This document shows positions 38,837 through 46,994 of a DNA stretch of 64,000 bases, piece after piece. The position numbers and the translations under genes are program-made. The stretch is from Natronosporangium hydrolyticum. GTDB lineage: Bacteria > Actinomycetota > Actinomycetes > Mycobacteriales > Micromonosporaceae. The stretch is taken from the NCBI RefSeq assembly GCF_016925615.1, contig NZ_CP070499.1, positions 2,418,001-2,482,000 of the forward strand, given 5' to 3'. Within the stretch, counting starts at the first letter, position 1, and every line of letters starts with the position of its first letter. Below the pieces are notes generated by a model. The model saw only the letters and a list, made by a program, of their open reading frames with translations, was not told the origin of the DNA and searched no databases.

Positions 38837-39664
38837 TCAGCGAGCGGAGACTCGGCTGAACAGTCGCTTCGACCAGAGGTAACCGCCGAGCGTGATGGCG
38901 GCGCACCAGCCGAGCGCGAGCCATGCGTTGTTGCCGATCGGCTGCCCCATGAGCAGGCCGCGAAGGGTTTCGATGATCGGCGTGAACGGCTGGAACTCGG
39001 CGAACCAGCGCAGGCCGGCCGGTAGCGAGTCGGTCGGGACGAACCCGCTGCTGACGAAGGGCAGCAACAGCAGCGGCATCGGCAGGTTGCTTGCGGTCTC
39101 CACGCTACCGCTCACCTGACCGAGCGCGACGGAGAGCCAGACGAAGGCGACCGTCACCGCCAGCAGGAAGCCCGCGGTGACCAGCCACTCGACCGGTCCG
39201 GCCGCGGGCCGGAAGCCGACCAGCAGCGCCACGACGATCACGAAGGCGAGGGCGAAGGTCGCCTGGATGATGCTGCCCACGACGTGCCCGGTCAGCACCG
39301 AGACCCGGGCGATGTGCATGGTGCGGAACCGGGCGATGATGCCTTCGGTCAGGTCTATGGCGACCGAGATCGCAGTGCCCTGCACGGTCGCCATGACGGT
39401 CATCAGGATGATCGCAGGCGCCACGTAGTTGACGTACTCGGCACGGCCGCCGGGTGCGCTCCCGTCGAGTCCGGCGCCCAGCGTGCCGCCGAAGACGTAG
39501 ACGAAGAGCAACAGGAAGACGACGGGCATCCCCACCAGCATGATAGTCATCGACGGATATCGCAGCATCCGCTTGAGGTTGCGACGCAACATCGTCACCG
39601 AGTCGCGTACCGGATGGAACCGCAGGTTGGTCGGGGCCGGGGCGATGATGGCAGAAGCGGTCAT
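38837..39664 (-). CDS. ABC-2 type exporter permease (DrrB-like)
   Basis: A 275-residue membrane protein with six helices, last gene of a four-gene minus-strand operon. ATG 39664 overlaps the ATPase stop by ATGA. The family (DrrB) exports lipids or antibiotics. With the ATPase it would form a homodimeric or 2+2 exporter; substrate unknown. Confidence 0.87.
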   Translation of the reverse strand: MTASAIIAPAPTNLRFHPVRDSVTMLRRNLKRMLRYPSMTIMLVGMPVVFLLLFVYVFGGTLGAGLDGSAPGGRAEYVNYVAPAIILMTVMATVQGTAISVAIDLTEGIIARFRTMHIARVSVLTGHVVGSIIQATFALAFVIVVALLVGFRPAAGPVEWLVTAGFLLAVTVAFVWLSVALGQVSGSVETASNLPMPLLLLPFVSSGFVPTDSLPAGLRWFAEFQPFTPIIETLRGLLMGQPIGNNAWLALGWCAAITLGGYLWSKRLFSRVSAR

Positions 39665-40620
39665 CGGGTGGTCACCTCTTCGTGGCGAGGGGCGCCGGTG
39701 AGTGCGAGGAAGACATCGTCCAGATCGGGGGTGTGTACGGAGAGTTCGTCGACCTCGACCGAGTGGTCGTCGAGCTGGCCGATCAGCGCCTTCAGCGACC
39801 GCAGGCTGCCGTCGCTGGGCACCCGCAGGGCGAGCGCGTCGGGCTCGCGCGATGCCTGCGGCAGGACCCCCAGGGCCGCGTCGAGGTGCGGCGAGACCGC
39901 GAAGTGCAGGCGCACGTGCCCACCAGGGATGCGGCGCTTCAACTCTTCCGCAGTGCCCTCGGCGACCACACGTCCATTATCGAGCACCGCGATCCGGTCG
40001 GCGAGCTCGTCGGCCTCTTCCAGGTATTGAGTGGTCAGAAAGATGGTGACGCCGCTAGCCACCAGCTCCCGGACGATCTGCCACATGTCTCGGCGGCTGC
40101 GCGGGTCCAGCCCGGTGGTGGGTTCGTCCAGGAAGATCACCTGCGGGCTGCCGACCAGGGTCATCGCCAGATCGAGCCGTCGCCGCATGCCTCCGGAGTA
40201 GGTGGACGCCGGCTTGCCGCCGGCCTCGGTGAGTCCGAACTGGTCAAGAAGCTGGGCGGTGCGGCGCCGGCGGTGGCCGCGGGGGAGGTGGTGGAGGTCG
40301 GCCATCAGCAGCAGGTTCTCCCCGCCGGTCAGCAGATTGTCCACTGCGGAGAACTGGCCGGTCACCCCGATCGCGGCGCGCACCGCATCCGGCTCGCGGG
40401 TCAGGTCGTGCCCGGCGACCCGGACCTCACCAGCGTCGGCCTTGAGCAGGGTAGACAGAATCTTGACGGCGGTGGTCTTGCCGGCGCCGTTCGCGCCGAG
40501 CAGCGAGAAGACCGTCCCCTGCGGCACGGTCAGGTCGAGACCGGCGAGGACGACCTGGTCGCCGAAGGATTTCCGGAGTCCGGTCACGGCGATCGCCGGC
40601 CGGGCCTGTGTACTGGGCAT
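39661..40620 (-). CDS. Daunorubicin-resistance-type ABC ATPase (DrrA-like)
   Basis: A 319-residue ATPase: Walker A GANGAGKTT, signature YSGGMRRRL, Walker B VIFLDEPTTGLDPRSR. The C-terminal extension ending DDVFLALTG is typical of DrrA. Begins at ATG 40620, 29 bases after the DUF4097 gene. Works with the following permease. Confidence 0.9.
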   Translation of the reverse strand: MPSTQARPAIAVTGLRKSFGDQVVLAGLDLTVPQGTVFSLLGANGAGKTTAVKILSTLLKADAGEVRVAGHDLTREPDAVRAAIGVTGQFSAVDNLLTGGENLLLMADLHHLPRGHRRRRTAQLLDQFGLTEAGGKPASTYSGGMRRRLDLAMTLVGSPQVIFLDEPTTGLDPRSRRDMWQIVRELVASGVTIFLTTQYLEEADELADRIAVLDNGRVVAEGTAEELKRRIPGGHVRLHFAVSPHLDAALGVLPQASREPDALALRVPSDGSLRSLKALIGQLDDHSVEVDELSVHTPDLDDVFLALTGAPRHEEVTTR

Positions 40621-40649
40621 GCTTCACCTTTCAATGGGCGGGCGGTGGG

Positions 40650-41489
40650 TCAGGAACGGCGGATGGTGATGTCCCCGCAGGCGGTGCGGCCGCGCACCTC
40701 GACGGTCTCGGCGGCATCGTCGGGACCGGCGGTGTCCGCCAACTGGTTGCGGACGAGCCCGTAGCTGGTGTTGACCGCGAGGAAGGCGGCGGTGCCCTCG
40801 GCGACGCCGATCTCCAGGTCACCGGCGGCGGTGGCGAGCACCACGACGCCGCGGACCGCCTCGCCGAGCCGGATGCCGCCGGCGGATGTCTTCGCGTCGA
40901 CGCCGGCGCCGGCGCGCTCGACGTGGATGTCGCCGTTGGCCGCGCGTACCCGGGCGTCGCCGGTGACCGCGTCGATGGTGGTGGGGCCGTTGGAGTTCTT
41001 GACCGCCGCGGCGCCGTCGACCTCTCCGATCTGGATCGAGCCGGTGCCGGTGGAGACCTCGGCGCTGCCGGCGATGCGGTCAGCGGTGATGTGACCGGCC
41101 CCGGTGTGTACGCGCAGCGGACCGGTCTGTTCGAGCCAGATGTTGCCGGTGGTCTTGAGTTGGCACTGCCCGAGCCGGCCGGCGCAGCGCAGGTCGCCCT
41201 GCAGCAGGTGGGCGGAGAGCTGGGAATCGACCGGTAGTTCGATGGAGACCTCGACCGATCTGCTCTTCCTGGAGAAGTCGAAGTGGCGCTTCGGGCCAGT
41301 CACCCGCAGTACGCCGTTGGTGTAGTCGACGTCGATCTGTGCCGCGGCCTTGACATCGGACTCGTCAGCTTCGTCACTCGGGTGGACCTCGACCACGGTG
41401 TCGGCTCGTGGGCTCGCCGCGACCCGTACCTGGGCGACGCCGAGTTCCAGCGTGACTGAGATCGGTTCGGGTGTCTCGAATTTTGGCAT
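40650..41489 (-). CDS. DUF4097-family beta-helix protein
   Basis: A 279-residue protein rich in regular beta-strand turns with alternating Gly/Asp (such as HTGAGHITAD and STGTGSIQIGE), as in DUF4097/adhesin-like right-handed beta-helix proteins found beside regulators and exporters. No signal peptide, so probably cytoplasmic. ATG 41489 has GGAGA 6 bases upstream. It sits between the RHH regulator and the exporter; in many actinobacteria the same order recurs, function unknown. Confidence 0.8.
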   Translation of the reverse strand: MPKFETPEPISVTLELGVAQVRVAASPRADTVVEVHPSDEADESDVKAAAQIDVDYTNGVLRVTGPKRHFDFSRKSRSVEVSIELPVDSQLSAHLLQGDLRCAGRLGQCQLKTTGNIWLEQTGPLRVHTGAGHITADRIAGSAEVSTGTGSIQIGEVDGAAAVKNSNGPTTIDAVTGDARVRAANGDIHVERAGAGVDAKTSAGGIRLGEAVRGVVVLATAAGDLEIGVAEGTAAFLAVNTSYGLVRNQLADTAGPDDAAETVEVRGRTACGDITIRRS

Positions 41490-41569
41490 GGTTGTCTCCA
41501 CAAAATGGGTAGTCAGCCGTCCCCGCAGGCCGGGGGCGTGGTGGTTGGTGAGCCGAGTGGCCGGTGCGG

Positions 41570-42094
41570 CTAGCGCACCCAGCCGGTGAAGTGTTGTCTG
41601 CCTCGTTTCCCGCTGCCGCGGGGCTCGGGACGAGCGCCGCCTGCGGGACGCTGCAGGGAAGTGGTGGCGGCGCGGACCAGCCAGGCGTTGACCGAGCGTC
41701 CTTCCTTCGCCGCTGCCTCCTCGATCGCGGTCTTGAGCTGCTCAGGCATGCGTACGTTGATGCGGGCGGCGGGGCCGTCCTCGGTGATCAGGGGTTCGTT
41801 GTCCGGTGCCGCGGCAGTCGTTGCCGGCTCCTCAACTTCGGATGGTTCGGTGGGCGGCGCCGTCACCACGAAGCTCGGATCGCGTCCGTGCAGCCGCAGC
41901 TCCACCGAGCCTGGGGCCAGGTCCTGGGTGATCTCGTCGGCGGCGGTCGACAGCGCTTCCAGCAGCGCCATCCGGATCGCCGACTCGAGCGCCCCGGTCA
42001 GCCGCTCGACCAGCGCCCGTGCGTCCTCGCCGCCGGCTTCGGCGAGCGTGGCGAACTCCCGCCCGAGGTTGTTCACATGCTTGGTCAGGTCCAT
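41570..42094 (-). CDS. Ribbon-helix-helix regulator, HicB/Arc-like C-domain
   Basis: A 174-residue protein. The N-terminal half is helical and acidic and matches nothing clear. The C-terminal part has an RHH signature (ARINVRMPEQLKTAIEEAA, then GRSVNAWLV), the DNA-binding fold of Arc/HicB regulators. ATG 42094 on the minus strand is directly flanked by a GTGCCA...TGGCAC palindrome. It heads the operon with DUF4097 and the DrrA-DrrB exporter and probably represses it. Confidence 0.82.
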   Translation of the reverse strand: MDLTKHVNNLGREFATLAEAGGEDARALVERLTGALESAIRMALLEALSTAADEITQDLAPGSVELRLHGRDPSFVVTAPPTEPSEVEEPATTAAAPDNEPLITEDGPAARINVRMPEQLKTAIEEAAAKEGRSVNAWLVRAATTSLQRPAGGARPEPRGSGKRGRQHFTGWVR

Positions 42095-42095
42095 G

Positions 42096-42110
42096 GTGCC
42101 AGAATGGCAC
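42096..42110 (+). promoter_or_regulatory. Palindromic operator 1 before the RHH gene
   Basis: GTGCCA-GAA-TGGCAC, starting one base beyond the RHH start codon, where a repressor would block initiation. Confidence 0.6.
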
Positions 42111-42146
42111 AAGATTGGCGCCATCACAAGTGTATTTGGCTCAGGC

Positions 42147-42166
42147 TGGCACCGTGTTGGGTGCCA
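42147..42166 (+). promoter_or_regulatory. Palindromic operator 2 before the RHH gene
   Basis: TGGCAC and GTGCCA half-sites 8 bases apart, sharing the hexamers of operator 1. The pair fits a tetramer of RHH proteins. Confidence 0.55.
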
Positions 42167-42240
42167 TCTTTCGTTCGGGGTGCAGTGGCGCAGGTCGGAG
42201 CAGGCGTCGCTACCTCCGGAACGGGGGAGAGGATGGCGGC

Positions 42241-42509
42241 ATGACCGGAGACCGTTCGACGCCGCCCACGATCCCCGCGGGAACCCTCGCCGCCGGCCCA
42301 CAACCGATCCTCTCCGTGCCAGGGGGCCTAGTGCTGCGCCCCTGGGAGCCCAAAGACGCACCGGCCTTGAGAATGTCGCGTCCTGCCGGGTCGCGACGAA
42401 GGCCGGCTTCCGGCTGGAGGGCATCAAGCGCAGCGTTGCCGTCCACGCCGACGGTCGACATGACATGCACCTGCATGCCCGTATCCGAGGTGACGAGCCG
42501 GCGGGTTGA
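42241..42509 (+). pseudogene. GNAT acetyltransferase remnant with internal deletion
   Basis: The first frame holds a GNAT N-terminus (GLVLRPWEPKDAPAL). Near 42366 the match switches frame to a GNAT C-terminus (NVASCRVATKAGF, then RHDMHLHARIRGD) and runs to the stop at 42507-42509. The whole acetyl-CoA binding centre is missing. Single deletion scar, no active product expected. Confidence 0.6.
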
Positions 42510-42601
42510 CCATCGGTCGCGATAGAATCCGGTTCCTCCGGCCCGGCTCTGTTGCGGTGCCGGCGTCGCCTGGCCGCCCCTCCACGACAGGAGCACTCGT
42601 C

Positions 42602-43399
42602 ATGCCCGAGCAGGATCCCGAGCTCGCCGCAAAGCTTCAGGTCGATGTGCCACACGCGGCGCGGATGTGGAACTACTGGATGGACGGCAAGGACAACTTC
42701 CAGGCCGATCGGGACGCCGGGGATGCGGTGGTCGGGGTCTATCCGGAGATCGCCATCATGGCGCGGCAGTCCCGGCGGTTTCTTATCCGCGTTGTGCGAT
42801 ATTTGGCCGCGGAGGCGGGGATCCGGCAGTTCATCGATGTCGGGACGGGTCTGCCCACGATGCAGAACACTCACGAGGTGGCCCAGCAGGTCGCGCCCGA
42901 GTCCAAGATCGTCTACGTCGACAACGACCCGTTGGTGCTGGTCCACGCGCACGCGCTGCTGACCACCTCCGAGTCTCGCGGGAACATCACCTACGTGGAC
43001 GCTGACTACCACGACCCGGAGCAGATCCTTACCGAGGCGAGGGCGGCGTTGGACTTCCAGCAGCCGATCGCTGTGCTGTTCATGGGCGTCATGGGCTACG
43101 AGCCCGATCTTGCGGTTGTACGCTCCATCGTGGGCCGGATGATCGGCAGCGCCCCGACCGGCAGCTATCTGGTGCTGTGGGACGGCACCGACACCAGCCC
43201 GGAGGTGGTGCAGGGCGCCGAGACGCTGGCGGAGAGCGGCGGTGTTCCCTACATTCTGCGCAGCCCGGCGGAGCTCGCCGAGTGCTTCGAGGGTCTCGAG
43301 CAGGTCGAGCCGGGGCTTGTGCCGATCACCCAGTGGCGTCCGGATGAGGCGGACGCCGAGCGGACCGATGCCTACGGGGCGGTCGCGCGTAAGCCCTGA
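42602..43399 (+). CDS. DUF574-family SAM-dependent methyltransferase
   Basis: A 265-residue protein of the actinobacterial DUF574 family (PF04672), with ARMWNYWMDGKDN near the start, the SAM loop DVGTGLPT, and YVDNDPLVL. These are predicted class I methyltransferases with unknown substrates. ATG 42602 is preferred over the open frame from 42506. It is followed by a long palindrome that could end its transcript. Confidence 0.88.
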   Translation: MPEQDPELAAKLQVDVPHAARMWNYWMDGKDNFQADRDAGDAVVGVYPEIAIMARQSRRFLIRVVRYLAAEAGIRQFIDVGTGLPTMQNTHEVAQQVAPESKIVYVDNDPLVLVHAHALLTTSESRGNITYVDADYHDPEQILTEARAALDFQQPIAVLFMGVMGYEPDLAVVRSIVGRMIGSAPTGSYLVLWDGTDTSPEVVQGAETLAESGGVPYILRSPAELAECFEGLEQVEPGLVPITQWRPDEADAERTDAYGAVARKP

Positions 43400-43443
43400 C
43401 GCCGTCGGCACTGCCAGGCGCCCGCGCCGCTGGTAACCCGCAA

Positions 43444-43504
43444 GATCAAATGCCCGTCAGCTGTACGACACGCGGTGTGTCCTACAGCTGGCGGGCATTT
43501 GATC
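43444..43504 (+). repeat. 61-base near-perfect palindrome
   Basis: Starts GATCAAATGCCCG and ends CGGGCATTTGATC; only three mismatches across two 30-base arms. Begins 45 bases after the DUF574 stop. Candidate terminator or REP-like element. Confidence 0.75.
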
Positions 43505-43578
43505 ACCGGGGCCGTAGCGGCCACCCTGGTCGGGCACGTCGAGGTGGAGGGTAGGTGGATGCCGGCTCCGCTGCCTGG

Positions 43579-43609
43579 CCTACGAGAGCTGCGAGCACAA
43601 ACGGTGCAG
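43579..43609 (+). repeat. Dispersed repeat family R1, copy C
   Basis: Same 31-base core as copy A with one change (GGTGCAG for GGAGCAG). Faces copy D across 148 bases. Confidence 0.75.
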
Positions 43610-43757
43610 TGCGCCGGCGGCTGTCGCCGCCACACCGGGTGGCAGTAATGCGATCGACGGTCGTCGAATAGTCGACGTACCCTGGTAGTTCCCGACGCTG
43701 TCTGGTGGAGGCCCCGACGGATCCGTCTCCCAACGCGGTGCCGGTACTCGGCCGACG

Positions 43758-43804
43758 CTGCACCGTTTGTGCTTGCAGCTCTCGTAGGCCACGCAACAGG
43801 GCCT
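43758..43804 (-). repeat. Dispersed repeat family R1, copy D (inverted)
   Basis: Inverted copy that also carries the GTTGCGTGG...GGCC extension seen only in copy A. The 43400-43946 gap otherwise contains no supported gene. Confidence 0.75.
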
Positions 43805-43847
43805 GTGCACTCTCCCTCTCCCACGACAAGATCAACTAAAGCGGACC

Positions 43848-43880
43848 AAGCCGGTCTTTCACCAGTTGAAAGACCGGCTT
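43848..43880 (+). promoter_or_regulatory. Perfect 13-bp inverted repeat upstream of vanA-like gene
   Basis: AAGCCGGTCTTTC and GAAAGACCGGCTT with a 7-base loop, 66 bases before the vanA-like start. Either an operator (for the IclR gene nearby) or a terminator of an upstream transcript. Confidence 0.55.
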
Positions 43881-43946
43881 TCCGGGGCTCGAGCGGCTGC
43901 GAAACGATGCTGGCCACACCAGTCGCCGTCGAGGAGGTTGACCGAT

Positions 43947-45002
43947 ATGGGGTTTGCGCGTAACCAGTGGTATGTGGCGGCGTACGGCAGTGAGGTGGGC
44001 CGGCACCTGCTCGCCCGCACCGTGCTCGGCGAGCCGCTGGTGCTCTATCGGACGCAGTCGGGGCAGGTGGTGGCGCTGGCCGACCGGTGCGTGCACCGCC
44101 GCTATCCGCTCTCGGAGAGCCGGTTGGAGGGCGACACCATCGTGTGTGGCTACCACGGCTTCACCTATGGCAGCAGCGGCGCCTGCACCTTCGTCCCCGG
44201 GCAGCAACGCATTCCACGTTCTGCCAAGGTCGCCTCGTATCCAGTGGTGGAGCAGGACTCCTTTGTCTGGGTGTGGATCGGCGACCAGGACCGGGCCGAC
44301 GCCACTACGATTCCGCGGGCACCCTGGCTCAACGACCCACGTTATACAGTCGTCGGTGGCATGGAGCCGCTCGAGGCGCGGTATGGCCTGCTGGTAGACA
44401 ACCTGATGGACCTGTCCCACGAGACCTACCTGCACGGCGGCTACATCGGTACGCCGGAGGTGGCCGACACCCCGATCACCACCGAGGTGGACGAGGAGAA
44501 GGGCGTGATCTACGTCAGCCGACACATGGATGACGCCGAGTGCCCGCCGTTCTACGCCAAGTCGACCGGGATCGAGGGTCGGATCACCCGCTGGCAAGAC
44601 ATCGAATACCACCCACCGTGCCTCTACCTCCTGCACAGCCGGATCGCCCCACAGGGCCAGTATCCGCCGGCGGAAGGCCCGGACAGCGCGGCGTGCCACG
44701 CCGAGATCGTGTACGCCATCACCCCGTCCACCGAGCACACCACGTACGACTTCTGGGCGGTGGCCCGCGACTTCGCGATCGACGACGAGTCGGTCACCGA
44801 ATACTTGCGTACCAGCAACCACACCGTGGTGATGCAGGACGTCACCGCCCTGAACCTGCTGGAGCGGGTGATCGCGGCCGAACCGGAGGCATATCAGGAG
44901 CTGAGCATCAACATCGACACCGGCGCGCTGGCGGCCCGGCGGATGCTGGCTCGCATGATCGGTTCCCCCGTCGGGGCGGCGCCGGCGGGAGCGCTGGCAT
45001 GA
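43947..45002 (+). CDS. Rieske oxygenase, vanillate demethylase-like (VanA)
   Basis: A 351-residue Rieske non-haem iron oxygenase. The 2Fe-2S ligands are Cys48, His50, Cys67 and His70 in CVHRRYP ... VCGYHG; the catalytic iron site is in DLSHETYLH. Closest in style to VanA, which removes the methyl group from vanillate or related aromatic ethers. ATG 43947 follows GAGGAGG by 9 bases; the frame is open from 43866. Its partner reductase lies two genes downstream. Overlaps the small gene by ATGA. Confidence 0.88.
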   Translation: MGFARNQWYVAAYGSEVGRHLLARTVLGEPLVLYRTQSGQVVALADRCVHRRYPLSESRLEGDTIVCGYHGFTYGSSGACTFVPGQQRIPRSAKVASYPVVEQDSFVWVWIGDQDRADATTIPRAPWLNDPRYTVVGGMEPLEARYGLLVDNLMDLSHETYLHGGYIGTPEVADTPITTEVDEEKGVIYVSRHMDDAECPPFYAKSTGIEGRITRWQDIEYHPPCLYLLHSRIAPQGQYPPAEGPDSAACHAEIVYAITPSTEHTTYDFWAVARDFAIDDESVTEYLRTSNHTVVMQDVTALNLLERVIAAEPEAYQELSINIDTGALAARRMLARMIGSPVGAAPAGALA

Positions 45003-45223
45003 CCGAGCAGGTCGGCATGCTCGCCGGTGACCGGGTGTACCGGATCCACTGGCTGCCGGGCACCGACACGCTGTTCGGGGTCTGCCACTGCGGCGCGGAG
45101 CAGACCGCCGAGGAGCCCGCGGCGATGTGGGACTGGCTGTTGGCGCACCCGTCGGGGCACCAGCTGCGACCACCACCCGTACCGTCGCCGGTGTCGTCAC
45201 CGCGGACGGAGGCGTCGGTGTGA
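44999..45223 (+). CDS. Small CHCG-motif protein between oxygenase and reductase
   Basis: A 74-residue protein with one CHCG motif in a FGVCHCGAEQ context and a proline-rich tail. It starts at ATG 44999 in the oxygenase stop and ends in a GTGA overlap with the reductase, so it is co-translated with both. Not recognised as a family; the motif could bind a metal. In several actinobacteria such short proteins lie between VanA and VanB. Confidence 0.7.
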   Translation: MTEQVGMLAGDRVYRIHWLPGTDTLFGVCHCGAEQTAEEPAAMWDWLLAHPSGHQLRPPPVPSPVSSPRTEASV

Positions 45224-46158
45224 TCGAGCTTGAGCTGGTAGTGGCCGCGAGGGAGCCGGTCGCGGCCGGGGTGATCCAGCTGACCCTGCGGCATCCCGTC
45301 GGCGACCCGCTGCCCGGGTGGGAGCCGGGTGCGCATATCGACTTGGTGCTGCGGCCGGACCTGGTCCGGCAGTACTCACTCTGCGGCGACCCGGCTGACC
45401 GCTCGAGCTGGTCGGTAACGGTCCAGCGGGAGCCGGACGGGCGCGGCGGTTCCAGGCTGGCGCACGACGAGCTGACGCCCGGCACGGTGGTGCGGGTGCG
45501 CGGGCCCCGGAACCACTTCGGACTGGCGAACGCGGCGCGGTATCTGTTCATCGCCGGCGGCATCGGTATCACGCCGATCAAACCGATGCTCGCCGCCGCC
45601 GACGTTGCCGGCGCCGACTGGCGGTTGCTGTACGGCGGGCGCACCCGTGCCACCATGGCCTTCGGCGGCGAACTCCAGCGCCGGTACGGCGACCGGGTCC
45701 AGCTCTGCCCCCAGGATGAGGCCGGGCTGCTCGATCTCGACAGCTGGCTCGGGACCCCGGCGATCGACACGCTCGTCTACTGCTGCGGGCCGGAGCCGCT
45801 GCTCGACGCGGTGCAGGAGCGCTGCCGGACGTGGCCGCCGGAGGTGCTGCACCTTGAGCGCTTCGCTCCGGTCGCCGCCGACAGCGCTGGCGGGAGCGAC
45901 AACGGGTTCGAGATCGAGCTGGCGCTCACCGGGCAAACTCTGGCGGTCCCGCCGGACAGGTCGATCCTGCAGGTGGTGGAGGAGGCGGGGATCCCGGCGC
46001 TCTCCTCCTGCCGGGAAGGCACCTGCGGCACCTGCGAGACCGGGGTGCTCGACGGCGTCCCCGAACACCGCGACAGCCTGCTCGGCGGCGACGCCGATGA
46101 TGTGATGCTCATCTGCGTCTCCCGCTCCCGTACCCCCCGCCTGGTACTGGAGCTGTGA
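45220..46158 (+). CDS. Oxygenase reductase with ferredoxin domain (VanB-like)
   Basis: A 312-residue reductase. An N-terminal FAD-binding barrel (RQYSLCGDP), an NAD(P) domain (AGGIGITP, YCCGPEP) and a C-terminal plant-type ferredoxin ([2Fe-2S] cysteines in SCREGTCGTC and a later LICVSRS) form a chain that passes electrons to the Rieske subunit. Starts at GTG 45220 in a GTGA overlap. Fits VanB. Confidence 0.9.
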   Translation: MIELELVVAAREPVAAGVIQLTLRHPVGDPLPGWEPGAHIDLVLRPDLVRQYSLCGDPADRSSWSVTVQREPDGRGGSRLAHDELTPGTVVRVRGPRNHFGLANAARYLFIAGGIGITPIKPMLAAADVAGADWRLLYGGRTRATMAFGGELQRRYGDRVQLCPQDEAGLLDLDSWLGTPAIDTLVYCCGPEPLLDAVQERCRTWPPEVLHLERFAPVAADSAGGSDNGFEIELALTGQTLAVPPDRSILQVVEEAGIPALSSCREGTCGTCETGVLDGVPEHRDSLLGGDADDVMLICVSRSRTPRLVLEL

Positions 46159-46183
46159 CCTGGCGGGGCGCGATGATGGGGGA

Positions 46184-46930
46184 GTGCACACCCAACCAGG
46201 CAGGTCGGTGACGAGTAAGGTGCTCGCGCTGCTGGGCGCGTTCGGCCCGGCCGACCCCGCGCTGACCCTCAGCGAGCTGGCGCGACGGGCCGGCATCTCC
46301 CTGCCCACCGCGCATCGCCGGGTCGCGGAGCTGGTCGAGTGGGGTGCGCTGGAGCGCGGCGAGGACGGCCGGTACCGGATCGGGCTGCGGCTGTGGGAGG
46401 TGGGCGCGCTCGCGCCCCGCGGGCTGGGACTTCGTGAGCAGGCCCTGCCGTTCCTGGAGGATCTCTACGACGTCACCCACGAGAACGTCCAGCTAGCCAT
46501 CCGCGACGGGCTGGAGCTCGTCTTCATCGAACGGATCGCCGGCCGGCACGCGGTGCCGGTGCTCACCCGGGTGGGTGGCCGCTTCGCCCTGCCCGCCACC
46601 GGGGTCGGCCTGGTCCTCCTCGCCCACGCCCCGGCTGAGGTTCAGGAACAGCTGCTCGCCGCGCCGCTGCGGCGGTACACCGCGCTGACCATCACCGATC
46701 CGAGTGCGTTGCGACGGGTGCTCGCCGACGTGCGCCGCCAGGGGTACGCGGTGAGCGACCGGCAGGTGACCATGGACAGTTTCTCGGTCGCCGCCCCGAT
46801 CCGTGGTCCGGACGACGCGGTCGTCGCCGCGGTCTCGCTGGTGGTGGCCCACGAACGGGCCGACCCGCTGACGCTGGCCCCGCTGGTCCGGGCGGCGGGC
46901 CGTGGCATCTCCCGAGCCCTGCGGCGTTGA
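46184..46930 (+). CDS. IclR-family regulator
   Basis: A 248-residue IclR protein. Winged helix (LSELARRAGISLPTAHRRVAELV) is followed by the effector domain with VGGRFALPATGVGLVLL and a closing VAAVSLV strand. GTG 46184 or 46208 could start it. It lies just after the vanA-vanB pair and is the likely aromatic-acid sensor controlling it. Confidence 0.88.
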   Translation: MHTQPGRSVTSKVLALLGAFGPADPALTLSELARRAGISLPTAHRRVAELVEWGALERGEDGRYRIGLRLWEVGALAPRGLGLREQALPFLEDLYDVTHENVQLAIRDGLELVFIERIAGRHAVPVLTRVGGRFALPATGVGLVLLAHAPAEVQEQLLAAPLRRYTALTITDPSALRRVLADVRRQGYAVSDRQVTMDSFSVAAPIRGPDDAVVAAVSLVVAHERADPLTLAPLVRAAGRGISRALRR

Positions 46931-46994
46931 CTCCGGCGCATGCCTACGGGGCGCGCGCAAGCCCCGAGCCCACCGGTGAGTCGGTTCGGCTTCG

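Noticed and set aside
41570-43411. A 613-residue open frame on the minus strand
   Set aside because: The last 174 residues are the real RHH protein; the upstream part is opposite the methyltransferase and GNAT relic.
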